From positions 536,565-600,564 of the forward strand of contig JAEHOE010000080.1 of the NCBI GenBank assembly GCA_016858145.1: 64,000 bases of DNA, given 5' to 3'. Both the position numbers and the translations under genes were made by a program. Source of the DNA: Edaphochlamys debaryana (Eukaryota; Chlorophyta; Chlorophyceae; Chlamydomonadales). Position 1 is the first letter of the stretch, and each line of letters begins with the position of its first letter. Of the stretch, positions 9,901 to 22,333 are shown in pieces. The notes under the pieces were generated by a model. It made no database searches and was not told the DNA's origin. It saw only the letters and a list, made by a program, of their open reading frames with translations.

Positions 9901-12900
9901 CCTTCCCCCCTCCGCCCCCCGCTCACATGTAGTACGGCTCCCGGTCCTTGCAGTACTTCTTCTCAATGGACCCGTCCTCGTCGTTCACCGCCGCAGACCT
10001 GGGGGGTTGGGGGGTGGGGGGCTGGGTGAGGAGCCGGAACGGCAGGCCAAGCGCTGGCCGGGTGCTCGTTCATGGCGACCGATCACCCGTACTCGACTTC
10101 TCCCCAAGCTTTAATCGCTCCCTTTCCCCCTCCTGCCCCTGCTCCCTCCCTCCCCCCTCCCTCCCTCCCTTCCTCTCCTCTTCCCCCCTCCGCCCCCCCT
10201 CCTCCCCTCCTCCCCTTCCCCCTCCCCCTCTCCCACCGTGTTGACAGCAGCACCACGAAGCGCTTGCCCTCGCCGCTGGGGTCGGGCACCTCCTCCAGGC
10301 GCAGGATGCGGGCGCGGGCCACGGTCTTGAGCTTGGACTGCATGGAGGCCTGGGGGGGGGGGGGTAGGGGAGAGGGGGAGGGGTTGAGGGCAGTGGCTCG
10401 CCGGTTATGCTGTCGTACAGGCTGTGTGGAGGTGCATGGGCACCGCACTAACCGAGCGACCCACACCGACCGGCCGCTCCACGCCCCTGGCTACGCCCCT
10501 GGCTACGAGGCCCGTCACCCTGCCCCAACCTCTTCCCCCTGCCCCCCCTTTCCCCCCTCCCCCCCCCTCACCTGCCAGTCCGCGCCGCCCGCTCGGCCCG
10601 CGAATGGGCCCGTCCCCCCCGCCCCCGGCCTGCTGGTGCCCGACACCTCGTCCGCCATGACCATGCCCTCCGTGCCGCTGTTGACCAGCACCACCTTGAG
10701 CGCGTCGCGGGTGACGTAGGTGATCATGACCTGGGGGGGGGGGGGGAAGGGGGAGAAGGGGTGGCAGGGGCGATGGGGGTGTTCGGTGATGAGCGGGAGA
10801 GAGGAAGTGAGGAGGAGTGGCTAGGGAATTGGGTAGAGGGTTCAGGTATGTGGATGAGGTGATGACCCGTCCCTGATGACGCCCACGCCCCACGGCCGCG
10901 CACGGGCCTGTCCCCCCTCTACCCCTCGCGCCCCCCCTCCCCGGCCCACTCACGTCCACCATGCGTCCCTCCCTCAGGGAGTCGTCGTTCTCGTTATTGC
11001 ACAGCAGGAACACCTAAGGGGGGGGAAGAGTTGACGTGGGATTGGGGAGAGCGGAAGTTTGAGGTGGAGTCGGGGAGAAGATGACTGTCAAGGTGTTGCA
11101 AGCTGGAGATGTACGGCTCGTGGACTCTATCCGCCTCCCTTTCTGGCTCCCTCCCCTTGCCCTCCCCTCTCCCTCCCTCCCCCCCACCTGCTTTGCGTCC
11201 AGCTCGTGCCAGGGGGGCCGCAGCTCCAGACCCGGGGCCACCAGCTCCGCAACCTGGGGAAGGGGTGAAGTGATGGATGGGCCACGGACCCGAGGTGGGT
11301 CACGGTCAGGAAACAGCGAGAGAGCGCTCTAGCCAAGCGCACAGGGCCGTCCCGTCACCGTGCCCCCCGGACCCAGCCCGGCCTCAACCACGCTGCAACA
11401 CCCAGCCGTCCAGGCCCTGGCCCTCCAGGGTTTGCTGGGCGGTTTCAAGCGGGCCTGGGCCCTGAACACCTGTAAGCTTGCAGTGCCGTCCACTCCCCAT
11501 CACCCAAAGCCCCCCCAACCCCCCCCAAGCGCGGGCCTCACAATGTCGATGAAGGAGGCCAGGCCCGGCGTGGCGGGCGGCCCCGCCAGCCCCGCGTCCG
11601 CCATGAACTTCTCCAGGTCGTACGCCTCGATCTGGCGGGCGGAAGGGCGGGCGGAAGGGCGGGCGGACACGCGGTGAAGGCGAGAGCGAGGAAAGGCAAC
11701 AGGCTTGGCCCTTTATCCATCCACCCTGACGCTGGAGGCCAGCACCCCCCCTCACATACAGCAGTCCCTGAAGCACAGCCCCGGCCGGCCGCTGACAACG
11801 ACTGCCGCTGTCGGGATCTGCACTCAGCGCTGCCTTCGCCCCCCCCCCCTCAGCCTCCCCTCCCCCCCCTCCCCCCTCCCCCCACCTTGTCCCGCTCCTC
11901 CAGCGCCGCCTCCGCCTCGCCCACGCCCGCCGCCGCCTGCGCCAGCTGGATGGCCAGGCGGTACTGCTCGGGGGAGATGCGGGTGGCGTCCAGCGTGCGG
12001 AAGGCCAGGTTCTCCAGGTGCCGGATGCCGGGCACCTGCCGCACGCGAAGGTAGGGGCCGGCGTTCCTGTCCAGGGTGGGGTGGGGTGCGGGGTGATGCC
12101 GTGTCATAAGCTATGTAGAAGCCGGGGCATGAGCAGGGGAGTTGAGAGGCGCGCGCGCGGAGGCAAGCCGCAGGGTCGCCGGCGCTCACAGGCAGGGCCA
12201 AACAGGCACCCCTCCCGCCCTTCCCTGCCATCTCAACCCCCCAACCCCAAACCCACACCCCACCTGAAAACCGTCTTCCCCAGGACCCCCAGGTCCTTGT
12301 ACAGCATGGAGCGGCTCTCGGCCTTGTTGCGGTTGCGCGTGAGGGCGGCCAGCAGCGCCCCGGCCTTGCGGGGGCCCAGCCCGGGCACGAACTGGAGCGA
12401 CTCGGAGCGCCAGGCCACGTTGCAGGAGAGGTTCACGTCCACGCCGGTCTGAGGTTGTTGGTTGGGTGGCGGTTGGTTGTTGGTTGGGTGGCGGTTGGTT
12501 GTTGGTTGGGGTGGTTAGGGGTGGTTGGGGGCGGATACGGTAGGAAGGTGAAGGTGTTTGGGCTGGTGCCCGCGTGACAGGGTGTGAGCCCGAGTGTCGT
12601 CGTGTCTCCCAGCCCCCGGGCCCGCTTCCCCTAAAAGCTGGACAAGTGGAGGTGCCGTACCTGTGCCGTAGCGGTGACCATGACCCGCGTGACGGCCGCC
12701 ATGCGGTCGTCACGTGGCAGTGCGTCCTGCATGTCGTACACGCCCATGGAGAGGACCTGACAGGGGGGAGGGGACGGGAGGCGGAGGGCGTGAGGTTGGT
12801 GCAGCAACACGACCCCCATCTCTTTCCCCCTTCCACCCACCCCACCCCTCCCCGGCCCCCTTCCGGGCCCCACCCACCTCCTTGTCGGGCCCACACAGGG

Positions 12901-15900
12901 CCGCCAGCAGCGCCAGCGGGTCCAGCGCGGCCCGGCCCAGGCCCACTGCGCGGCGCACCAGCGGCGCGTGCTCCCGTAGCTCCGACCGCGCGGCGCCGCT
13001 GTTCTCCCACAGCGCCGCCAGCCGCTCCTCCGCGGGGTAGGTGTAGATGCCGCGGGTCTCGTGGTCTTGGAGAGCGCTGTTGGGGAGGGATGAGGGTGGG
13101 GTTGGGTGGGGTTGGGTGGAGGGTGGGTTGAGTAGGGGGGAAGGAGGCAACCACCCATGAGCCAACCACCTCTCGCAGCCCCCCTGACGACCCCACCCCC
13201 GCCTACCCTACACCCCTCCCCCAGCCGGCTCCTCACTCTGCGCTGTGCTCCAGCAGCGAGTCCGCTATGTTCCTGACGTCCTCCAGCAGCTGCCTGCAGG
13301 CGGGCGCCTGCATGCCAACCAGCACGGCGTGGGGCAGGTGCTCCAGCAGCTTCTCGCGGATGCGGGCGGCGTCCTTGGACTGTGGGTGGGGTGGGGGGTG
13401 GAGGGGAGGGGAAGAGGGGGGAAGAGGGTGAGGAGGGTGAGGGGGGTGGGGGTGGAGCGAATGGAAGGAGTGCCCCCAGTGACCAGGGTAGTGGAGAGCA
13501 GATCAAGCCAGGGGCACGCGCATCGCCTCCCATGTCGTTATCCCTCCCATCCCTGCTCCCCCCATCCTCCCCCTCCCCCGCCTTCCCCCTCCCGCGCCCC
13601 CACCTTCTGCGGGTCCGTGAACACCGCCCCCGCCCCCTGCCCGCCCCTGCGCAGGTGGCCGCTGAGCTGCCCCGCGAAGAAGAAGTCCACCATGTTGCCC
13701 AGCTCGTTCAGGAACACCACCGCCGTGTTGTTGGGCTGACCCGTGGCGGGGTTGAGCTCCTGGGGGGAGAGGGGGGTAGGGAGGGAGGGAGGGTGGGGGG
13801 GAGGGGTGGCGGGTTGGATGGGAGGGTGGGGTGATGGGGGCGGTTGGGGGGTGACTCTTCGACGGATGGAGAGAGGGGTAAGGGGCGCATCAAGGAGGGC
13901 AAAGCGGGGTAGGGAGGGCTTCGAATGCTTTGTGGCCACCCTCTCCTCCCCGCCCGCTCCGCCCCGCACCTGGTTGCCCCAGACCACGATGCAGAGGCGG
14001 GGGTTGGTAAGGAACTCGTTGTCCCCCTCGGCGTCCGCCAGGGGCAGGCGCAGGGGGCCCGCGGTGGCCACCTTCCACAGCCCGTCGGCGTACCTTTATG
14101 AGGGGGAGGGCGGGGAGGGATAAGGGGTAAGGCGAGGAGGAGAACGTGAATCACCCACCCCCTCAGACGACGCTCGGGCGCCCATCGCACGGGCACCCAT
14201 CGCCCTTACACACAGCGTACACCGAACACGAACAGTCGCCCGCCCGCATCCCCCGCTCACTGCCGCAGTGCGTGCTCCTTGGCGTCCGCCAGCAGCTTAG
14301 CCTGGGGGGAGGGGAGGGAGGGGGAGGGGAGGGGGGTGGTGTGGGGAAAGCGAAGGCTCATCGGACGTGGAACATCGAGTTTGCGGGGCAGCAAAGCGGC
14401 GGCTAGCGATCTGGGAGTGCGCACAGAAGCCCATACAGGCAGCCCCCTCCTCGCTGGCTGGCGGCCCCCCCCCCCTCACACACCCACCTGGAAGTGGCCC
14501 TTGAAGGCGGGCACCCAGTGCTCCTTGAGCGCGGCGGTAATGATCTGGCGGCGGAGCTCGTTCCACTTCGAGGCAACAGCCCCCTTGTCGCCTGAGAGGA
14601 GACGGGGGGGACGACGGGTGACGGTGGGATGGGTTGTTGAAGGCGATTGGTGGCTGCCTCAGCCAACCGCCACACCGCGATCGCCCCCACCCCGCCTCTC
14701 TGCCCCAGCTTCACAACCATCCCCAACCACCCCAACCGCCGCTCACTCGACTCGTACAGGTCCTGCAGCGACTTGCTCATCTCCTCCTCCCGCGCCGGCT
14801 CCACCAGCAGGCGCAGCGTGGCCAGGCGCTCCCGGTGCGCCTCCTCCAGGCGCAGGAAGAGGTCGGAGCCGCCGAACTTGGACACGGGCTTCTTGCGCAG
14901 GCGGGCGGCCAGGGCGTACCTGGTTTGGGGGGGAAGCCGGGGTAGGGGAGAGGGGAAGGGGGTCAAGACGTTGTTCGTTGCTGAGTGGGATGCTGACTCC
15001 GCTGCCTGGGTCAGAGGCCAGCTTGGGAGGCACGTGGTCGCCACGTGGTCCGCCGATGTCCGGACCCAAGCCCCCATCCCGCATCCTCCCAACCCCCCCC
15101 CCGCCCCCGTCCCTCACTTGTGGAAGGGGTCCAGCACGCTCTCCCCCGCCTCGGTCGCCTCGCTCGACACCACGGCGTGCCGCCCGTACTCGGCGCGAAG
15201 GAAGGAGCGGAGCGCGCCGTCGTTGACCAGCTGGGCCACGGCGGCGGCCTTGACCTTTTGGGGGGGGGGAGGAGGGGGACGGGGGGCGGAGGGGAGGAGA
15301 ACGGGGGGGGGGGGAAGGGGGGGGGGCTTGCGGTAGGGAGCAGGAAGGGCGCCGTACGTACGAGCACGTGCAACCCCGTGACACCCCCCGCCCCACGCGC
15401 ACGCACGCACCTGGGCGAGCAGGCTGTCCGTCGTGTAATTCTGAATGATGCCGTTCTGTGGTGGGCGGGGTTGGAGTCAGGGTCAGATTTGAAGAGCACC
15501 GCCCAGTCCCTTCCGAACCGCCTCTCCCTCCACCCCGGACTTCAAGTCCATCCCGCCTTCCTCGAAGCGCCTTCCCGCCACCTCCCCTTCGTCTCTCCCT
15601 TCCGCTGCACCGCCAGCCGCCGCCTGATCGTCCCCCGCTCGGCAAGTACCCCTCCACGCCCCCCTCCTCCTTCCCCCCCTCCCCCCCGCCCCCACCTCCG
15701 GGTGCCGGGCCTTGAGCGAGTCCAGCGCCGCCGCCGTCCACTCCGCCACGGAGCCCGCGGGCGTGGGCGGCTCGTGCGCCGCGCCACCGTGCCCCGCCTC
15801 CGCCAGGTTGGCAGCAAAGTCGGCGGGGCGCAGGCAGAAGTCGGCCACCAGCTCCTGGGGGGGGGGAGGGTTTTCGGAGCATTGGAGAGCGAAGGAAGAG

Positions 15901-18900
15901 ATAGAGCGGCAGCCAGCGAGCCCGAGGGGGGAGGGGAGGGAGGGGGGGATTGTCGGAACATTGGATGGGGAAGGGGAGGGTCTCTGTTACTGTCCGGGAG
16001 GGGAGGGGTGGAGGGCCGGGCAATGAAGAGGATTGCGGTCTTGAAGCCGGTGTCCGTGAGTCGTTCGACGCGGGAGCAGCGAGCATGGCGGCAGAGGTGC
16101 CTGGGACAGGGTGAGGCTCCCTTCCCTGGAGCCAACCGCGTCGACGGTGCCCACACGAAGCCCTACACGAAGCCCTAACCCCACCCTCAGCCCCCACCCC
16201 CACCCGCACCTGCATCCCCAGCATGCGCGCCGCCTTGTTGGACCCGCCCCTGTTGGGCCTCCGAGTGGCCGCCCCCGTGGCGGCCGCGGCCGTGGCGATG
16301 GAGAGCATCTGCATCTGGGCCTCGGGGTAGGCGGCCAGGACCTGACAGGGGGGGGAGGGGGGGAGGGGGGAGGCGAGCGGAACAGGGGTCGGATGGGACA
16401 CGGCCTTCAGAGGGTGAAGGGGCCGACACAGGGCAGCCGCAGGGTGGGTCGACATCAGTGCAAGGGGTGTGCTGCGGCTGCGGTCGGGGCGGGGCGGGGG
16501 GGGGGAAGAGCCAGCAGGGCAAGGGCCGGGCGTTGTCCCGCTGAGGGTGCTGCCGACCAAGTCCCAACCGCCAACCGCCTACGGCCAACCGCCAACCGCT
16601 CCCACCTGGTTCATGCGGGACTGCACGTCCGCCAGCGCGTCCACGCTGTTGGCGGCCTGAGGGGAGAGGAGCGGGGGATGGGAGGATCGGCCAGAACTCA
16701 GCCGGTGGGCAAGAGGCAGGTACACTCGCTACGGTACACCACGGTACACGGTACACCACGTACCACCACGTACACACCGGCCAGCCGGCATTCCACAGCG
16801 ACTTCGTTTCCTTGGTATACACGAGCAGCCCTTCACACCCTTCCATAACAACACGCCGGCCCCCCTACGCCCCCCACGCCAGCCTCCCCGGGTTTGCTGG
16901 GCGGTTTCGAGCGGGCCTACGGCCCTGATCGCCTGTAAGCTTGCAGAACCCAGACACCCTCCCCCACCTGCAGGGCCTCTGCGCACTCGTCCAGGGACCG
17001 AAGGTCGAAGTCCAGCTGGGGGGCAGAGGGATGGCAGGGGAAGAGGCGGCGGCGGGGGGGGGGGATCATGGAGACGTTGGGTTACGTCGAAAGGACGGGG
17101 GGCACAAGTACAGCTGGCGTCTACACCCCAGACCCGCAGACGCACATGCCTTGCCTTCAGCTACCCCCGCCCTCCCCGTTCTCATCCTCCCCCCACCTCC
17201 CCGCCACGCTCATATCCTTGCTACCCAGCCCCTCCCCACTCCCACCCCAGATCCCTTCCGGTGGTGTTGGGCGGCAAGACTTCTTCCCCCCCCGAAAAAA
17301 CCCAGCCCCCCTCCCCCCCGCTCCCCCCACCTGCGCCGCCCGCTCGCTGCCCACGTCCGCCTCCTCCCCCAGCGCCGCCGCCAGCAGCTCCCGCGACCGC
17401 CCCAGCGCCGCCACCGCCCGCTCCCGACGCGCCGCCAGGGAGCGGTAGCGCAGGGCGTGGTCGAACACAGCCCACAGCACAGCCCACCTGGGGGGGAGGG
17501 AGGGGGTTTGAGAGGGCCCAAGGGACGTCAGGCGAACCCAACCCGAACCCAACCCACCCCCTTGCCCCAAACTCCACCACACACCCTCCCAACCCCCCTC
17601 CGCAACCCCTCCCACTCCACCCATCTCCCTCCCCTCCCCCCCCCCGAACCTATCATGGACACTGTGGCGGTATGTACCTTCTCCGGCAATCCCACTAACG
17701 ATTCAATGCTCTCCCGCTTATCAGCTTCAAACTCCCCCCCCCCACACACCTCCGTATCTTGCGCATGCCCGGCTGCACGAACCCCACGTCGTAGTGCGCC
17801 CGCGCCCCCGTGCGGCGCAGGCGGTCCAGGTCCTCCAGGGTGGTCACGTGCGGCACGTCGTCGGGCGCCATGGCCAGCAGCGGCCCCGCCAGCTCCTTGC
17901 GGTACATGGCCACCAGGGGGACCTCCTCGTGGCGCTCGAAGAACTGGGTGAGGACCTGACAGGGGGGGGGGGATGGGGAGAGGGAGAGGGATGGGGGGGA
18001 GGGTGAGGAGGGGAGGGGGAGAGGGCGGGGGATGGCCATCAGGGGGAGCTCCTGAGATGGGGGCCAGGGAGAGGGAGAGAGCGCCCCAGCACCCCAGCGC
18101 CCCACCTGGCGAATGGCTGCCTTGACGCGCACGTGCCGGGTCTCGTCCTCCGACCACTTGGCCGCCCCCGACTCCATGCGGGGGGTCAGGATGGCGCGGT
18201 GGAAGGTGAGGCGCATGCGGGCCTCCTGGGGGGGGGGGTGAGAGGGAGGAGATGGAGGGGGGGAGGGGGGGTCAGTTGAGCAGGCAGGGCGAAGGCCGGC
18301 AAGCCCCATGCGCACGGGCCCAGGGAGTGGCGGGCTGGGTGCTGCGGGGCAGAGGGCACCCCCTTGTCACTCCCCTCGTCCCACCGCCCCCCCCCCCCCC
18401 GCGCCGCTCCACAGTCGCCCGTGCCCGCCTCAAGACCACCCCCGCCCTCAACCCCCCACCCCTCGCCTCCAACGCACCGGCGGCCCCCCGACCACGTCCT
18501 CTCCCTCCACCTCGCCCCGCTCCTCCCCGACCCGCGGGTCGTCCGCCTTGCCCGAGTACACGGCGGGGTCGTAGGAGCCGTCGATCTGGGGGGGAGCGGG
18601 AAGAGACGCAAGATGCGGCAACGGTGCATAGTCTCACCGAGTGAAGCTTTCGACGCCACCCACTCCCTCACCACGGCCCTCGCCCAACCCCTGCCACAGC
18701 TGCCTTCCGGCCCGCGCCTTCTCCCACACACCCACCCTCGCGTGCGTCGCCTCCCTCCTCCCCACCCCCTCACCTCCTCCTGCCCCCTCGCCAGCAGCTG
18801 CCACTCGGGCGTGTTGCCCTCCCGCAGCGCCCGGTACACCCACTCGGTGGCAGCGTCCAGGTCCATGCCGGCAGAGGTGTCGGCGCCAAGCAGCTCCTGA

Positions 18901-21872
18901 GGGGGGGGCGTCCGTCCCAGGACATGGCAACCGACTCGGCTTCAGACCACAGGACATGTGAGAGGCAGGAGGGCTCAAGCTGCACTCGTGCACGGAAAGC
19001 CCACACGGTCCTCCGCCGACCAGCTCCCCCTTCCTTCCCCGTCTTCCCCTCCCACCCCACCCTCCCCTTCCCCTCCCCCGCACCTGCAGCCGCTCCGGCA
19101 CGTCCCGGTCCTTGATGGCCTGGTCCTCGGGGCGCAGGTGGGCGCGGGCCAGCTGCTCGGGGTCCATCACCTGGGGGGGGAGGGAGGGGGGGAGCGGGGA
19201 AAGGGGGGAGGGGGGGAGCGGGGAGGGGGGGAGGGGGACGGATTGGATAGCGAGGAGGGAAGCAAACTGGCCAACTGGAGAGCGGAAGGAGAGGAGGAGC
19301 GGCAGCCAGCGAGCCCGATGCGCACGGGGGAGGGGGCGGGGCAGGGAGAGGGGAGAGGGAGGCATGATGGCGCCAGGGCTGAAGTGAGGCAGCACGCAGC
19401 AGCCGGTGCTCCTCGCCTCGCGCCTTCAGGCCTCCGCCCTGCCGCCTCACTCCTTCACCAGCACCTCTCTCCCTTTCCCTCCCATCCTCCCCTTCGTGGG
19501 GGGAAGCCCCGTGGGAACCGCCTAGGACCGTCCCATCCCCGCATCCCTCCCTCCCGCCCACTCATCCCCTCCCCTCCCCCCCCCCCCTCTCCCTCCCTCC
19601 CGCCCCCACACACCTTCATGGCCTGCTTGTACGTCTTGTCGCGCTGCCGCTGCTGCCGCCGCGCCCTCCGCGCCTCCGCCGCCGCCTCGTCGTCGTCCTC
19701 CGCGAACTCCTCCTCCTCGCCCTCGCCCAGCCCCTCCCCGCCCTCGCCGCCCTCCCCGCCCGCCGCCGCCGCCGGCCGCTGCTTGGCAGCCTCGTACATG
19801 TCCATCAGCGCATCCACGTCACCGAAGATCTCAAACGCGTCCTGCAATATTGATCAGGAGCAGCGTGATTGGGTGTGAACAAGACTGACGGGAGCAGACA
19901 GGGACCAGCGCCTTCCCATCACCCACACCCTCTCCCTCCCCGCCCCCTCCCCGAACCCCCCTCCGACCCCACCCCACCTGCATGGCCCGGCTGCTGACCC
20001 CCGGTATGGCCGCCGCCCGGCGCCGGTGCCTCCTCCGCGGCTGCGACTCGTCGCCCTCCACGATGAAGTCCGCCATCTCGTCCTGCTCGTCCAGGTCGTC
20101 AAAGTCCTCCTCGCCGCCCTACGGGGAGAGGGAAGGTTGGAGGGGGCGCGTACGCGCAATGAGGAGGGGCTCGGCCAGGCACCTCCGCTGGCAAGCGCTC
20201 AGCCCTAACACCACGCCCCAACACGCAGCAATCAGCGCCGCACGTGCGCCCCTCTGCTGGCACCGTTCAGCCCCCAGCGTCCCCTCCCGGAGGCGGGTGC
20301 AGCCGCTTCCGCCCCCGCCCTGCCCCCCCCCCTCAGTCACCCCGTTCCGCCCCCGCCCTGCCCCCCCCTCAGTCACCCCGTTCCGCCCTCGCCCTGCCCC
20401 CCCCCTCAGTCACCCCGTTCCGCCCCCGCCCTGCCCCCCCCCTCAGTCACCCCGTTCCGCCCCCGCGCACCATCTGCTCGTCCCGCCGGGCCTCGCCCGC
20501 GCCGCCGTCCTCCACCTCATCCTCCAGCTCTGGGGGGCCATACAGGAGGGACCAAGGGAGTGCTTGCATCAGGGGGGCACGCACGGTCCACACGAGTCGA
20601 GCCCGCAAACAGGCAGGCGCCCCCATGCCCCCGTGCCCCTGCCACGCTGCCTGCCCGTCCAGTCGGGCCTGGCAGGGCCCGGCGCGAGCGCTACAGTCCG
20701 CTCCGTAGCTCCAGCTCCAGCCCTGGGCCCGCTGGGGCCCAGCCGGCCCCGTCCACGTGCTCACGCTCCTGCTCTGGCCGCCATGCCAGCCGGGCCCCGA
20801 GCGCCCCTGCCGGAGCTGTCTCTTCCGCGCCGGGCCCCCAGTCCATCCCCCTCCCAGTATCCCCAGCCTCCCCAGCCTCCCCAGCCTCCCCAGCCATCCC
20901 AGGGGGAAGGCCCAGGCCAGGGCTCAGGGCCTCACCCTCGTAGCCAAACAGCTCCCGCTGCATGTCCGCCACGTCCGTGGCCTTGCGGGCGTCCTCCGCC
21001 TTGCTCTTGAGCCGCTTGCGACCCGTGGGGCGGCGGATGCCCTGGGGCGGACACGACGACACACGGGCACGGGCACGGGCACGGCGGGAACGCAGTGGGC
21101 AGGTGTGTGGAACACACTGAGACCCGGTCCGGGCAGGCTCAGGGGCGGCCTGAGCTTCAGGACCTGGCGGCCGCGTGCCGCCACCCCTGCCTCCGGGCGC
21201 AACTGCTAGAGCCTAAAGCCGCATACCCGGGTCGGTGACCGCGTCAGGCGATGTCAGGCTGTGGCGGAAGCGCGCGCGGCGAACTAGGGCCGCCAGGGCC
21301 CAAGCGGCAACCCCGCCGAACCCCGGTACAGGCAGCCCCTGCCAGGGGCCCTGCCGCCCTGCCCCGTGGCTGCCCAGGCGAGCCCAAGCGGGGCTGGCGG
21401 CCCCTGGCAGCTGCAGAAGGGGGCCCGAGGGGGAGGGGGGCACCACGCACCACGACTTGGTTCTCCTCCAGCAGGTCATAGTCGTCGTCGTCCAGGCGCA
21501 GCTCCCGCTCCCGCTTCTTCTTCCGCCGCTTCCGCGGAGCCTCCTTCTTCTCCTCCTCCTCCTCTTCCTCCTCCTCGGCATCGTCGACGATGAAGCCGTC
21601 GGCCTCATACTCGTTCTGCTCCTCGTCCTCGTCCTCCTGCGCAACGCCAAATGTCGACCATGAGTCGCGCCCCAGCAAGCCCGAGCCCCGCGCAAGCGCC
21701 GCACCTCCGAGGAGTCCTGATACTCGGCCTCGTCCTCCTCGTCGGCCTCGCCCTCTACAAGGCCGGCCGCCTCGCCTCCCTCGCCCTCAGCTGCCTCCCC
21801 TTCGGCAGCAGCGGCATCGTGGCCCTCCTCCTGCTCGGGCACCGGATCCTCTAGGGCCTCGTTATCCGACAT
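6912..21872 (-). CDS. SPT6: Transcription elongation factor and histone chaperone SPT6
   Basis: SPT6 binds histones H3-H4 and elongating RNA polymerase II in the nucleus and restores chromatin behind the enzyme. The 43 exons I resolved join in frame to 1768 aa (human about 1726). Residues 1-120 are acidic with Lys/Arg patches and two FIV motifs (ADGFIVDD; ADFIVEGD in exon 5). Residues 320-430 carry the RDVPERLQ signature and 480-620 the VPLVAMYRKEL core. A YqgF-like region lies at about 880-1000. The helix-hairpin-helix (LQFVPGLGPRKAG) is near 1118-1130 and the S1-like domain at about 1275-1340. The tandem SH2 spans about 1430-1640: first SH2 with the binding-pocket Arg in ACIIRPNKR, second ending in HVLAVFKKQPVDP. 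The C-terminal 97 residues are Gly/Pro/Tyr-rich with two WG/GW-type motifs. Start chosen at 21872 (MSDNEALEDP); an in-frame ATG at 21893 would add seven residues. Divergent from RPB5. Confidence 0.95.
11427..11484. repeat. Dispersed approximately 58-bp repeat, SPT6 intron copy 1
   Basis: Sequence beginning GGGTTTGCTGGGCGGTTTC and ending CTGTAAGCTTGCA recurs at 16889-16946 in a second SPT6 intron, same orientation, with about eight differences. It sits inside the intron between exons 11542-11631 and 11188-11253. Probably a short non-autonomous mobile element or its remnant. Confidence 0.7.
15255..15330 (+). other. Long G-run cluster inside an SPT6 intron
   Basis: About 75 bp with repeated runs of 5-12 G on the plus strand, directly behind the acceptor of exon 15118-15254. 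The pattern satisfies four-G-tract quadruplex rules many times over. On the SPT6 RNA it is a C-rich polypyrimidine tract. Confidence 0.7.
16889..16946. repeat. Dispersed approximately 58-bp repeat, SPT6 intron copy 2
   Basis: Second copy of the element at 11427-11484, lying in the intron between exons 16968-17015 and 16606-16656. Both copies contain a GGGCC-AGGCCC-like inverted core on the minus strand and the shared TGTAAGCTTGCA end. Confidence 0.7.
20306..20468. repeat. Minisatellite, four units of about 40 bp, in SPT6 intron
   Basis: Units of the form GTTCCGCCCCCGCCCTGCCC plus a C-run and CTCAGTCACCCC are repeated four times with one- or two-base differences, mainly in C-run length. The array fills the start of the intron (minus-strand sense) immediately after the donor of exon 20471-20529. 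Confidence 0.85.
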
Positions 21873-22333
21873 GGCAGCGCGGTAGGGTTCCAACTAGAAG
21901 TTCGGCATGCTTGGCGGAGATCTCTGTCGCCGCGCTAAGAGTTGCGACCTAATGCACCGTAGCCGTTGTGCGCTTCAGTGTAAGGTAAAAACACATAGGG
22001 CGCGGACCGCGCCATGGGCTCGCTCCAAACTTGCCATCGGGGCCTGCACCAAGCCATCCCGAACGGGCCCAAACAGTTGTCGCACGCGCTCGCCTTCGTT
22101 AGCAATACATACACGAACACGCTAGCCACGAACGAGACCTTGCCCGCGAGTTCCCGCCCCAAATCCCCTCAGCTTGACCTCCACTTTGCTCCCGCTGCCT
22201 AGTCGACTGCCGCGAGCGAGCCCGTAGATACAGATAGCTCCTGGAAGCTCAAAACACAGCGAGCGCGGGGTGGGCGCCGCCCCCATCTCCGGGCGCCGCC
22301 CAGGCTCGCGTGCGCCCGAGCTCCTAGCGCAAA
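21873..22333. promoter_or_regulatory. Divergent SPT6-RPB5 promoter interval
   Basis: 461 bp separate the two start codons and must hold both 5' UTRs and both promoters. The interval is less G/C-extreme than the neighbouring introns. I see no convincing TATA box for either direction. The shared promoter suggests the two transcription-machinery genes may be co-expressed; that is inference from position only. Confidence 0.6.

Larger units (their letters stand above)
6912..21872 (-). other. SPT6: SPT6 exon map (43 coding exons)
   Basis: Exons in transcript order: 21705-21872, 21451-21636, 20936-21041, 20471-20529, 19978-20118, 19614-19841, 19084-19170, 18774-18896, 18478-18585, 18106-18225, 17750-17955, 17331-17487, 16968-17015, 16606-16656, 16210-16341, 15696-15854, 15411-15455, 15118-15254, 14747-14919, 14488-14591, 14261-14301, 13970-14093, 13604-13759, 13237-13379, 12878-13076, 12661-12756, 12264-12448, 11886-12066, 11542-11631, 11188-11253, 10954-11013, 10572-10730, 10237-10349, 9927-9998, 9598-9712, 9273-9386, 9046-9115, 8697-8782, 8516-8574, 8212-8311, 7742-7890, 7419-7515, 6912-7205. 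Total 5307 nt including TGA. All donors are GT and acceptors AG on the minus strand, and every junction phase matches. Least certain is the 9046 end, where G-rich sequence allows nearby donors. Confidence 0.85.

Noticed and set aside
14743..16560. 605-codon minus-strand open frame
   Set aside because: It spans several SPT6 exons and introns in one frame, including obvious C-rich intron sequence. The real coding parts are the individual SPT6 exons.
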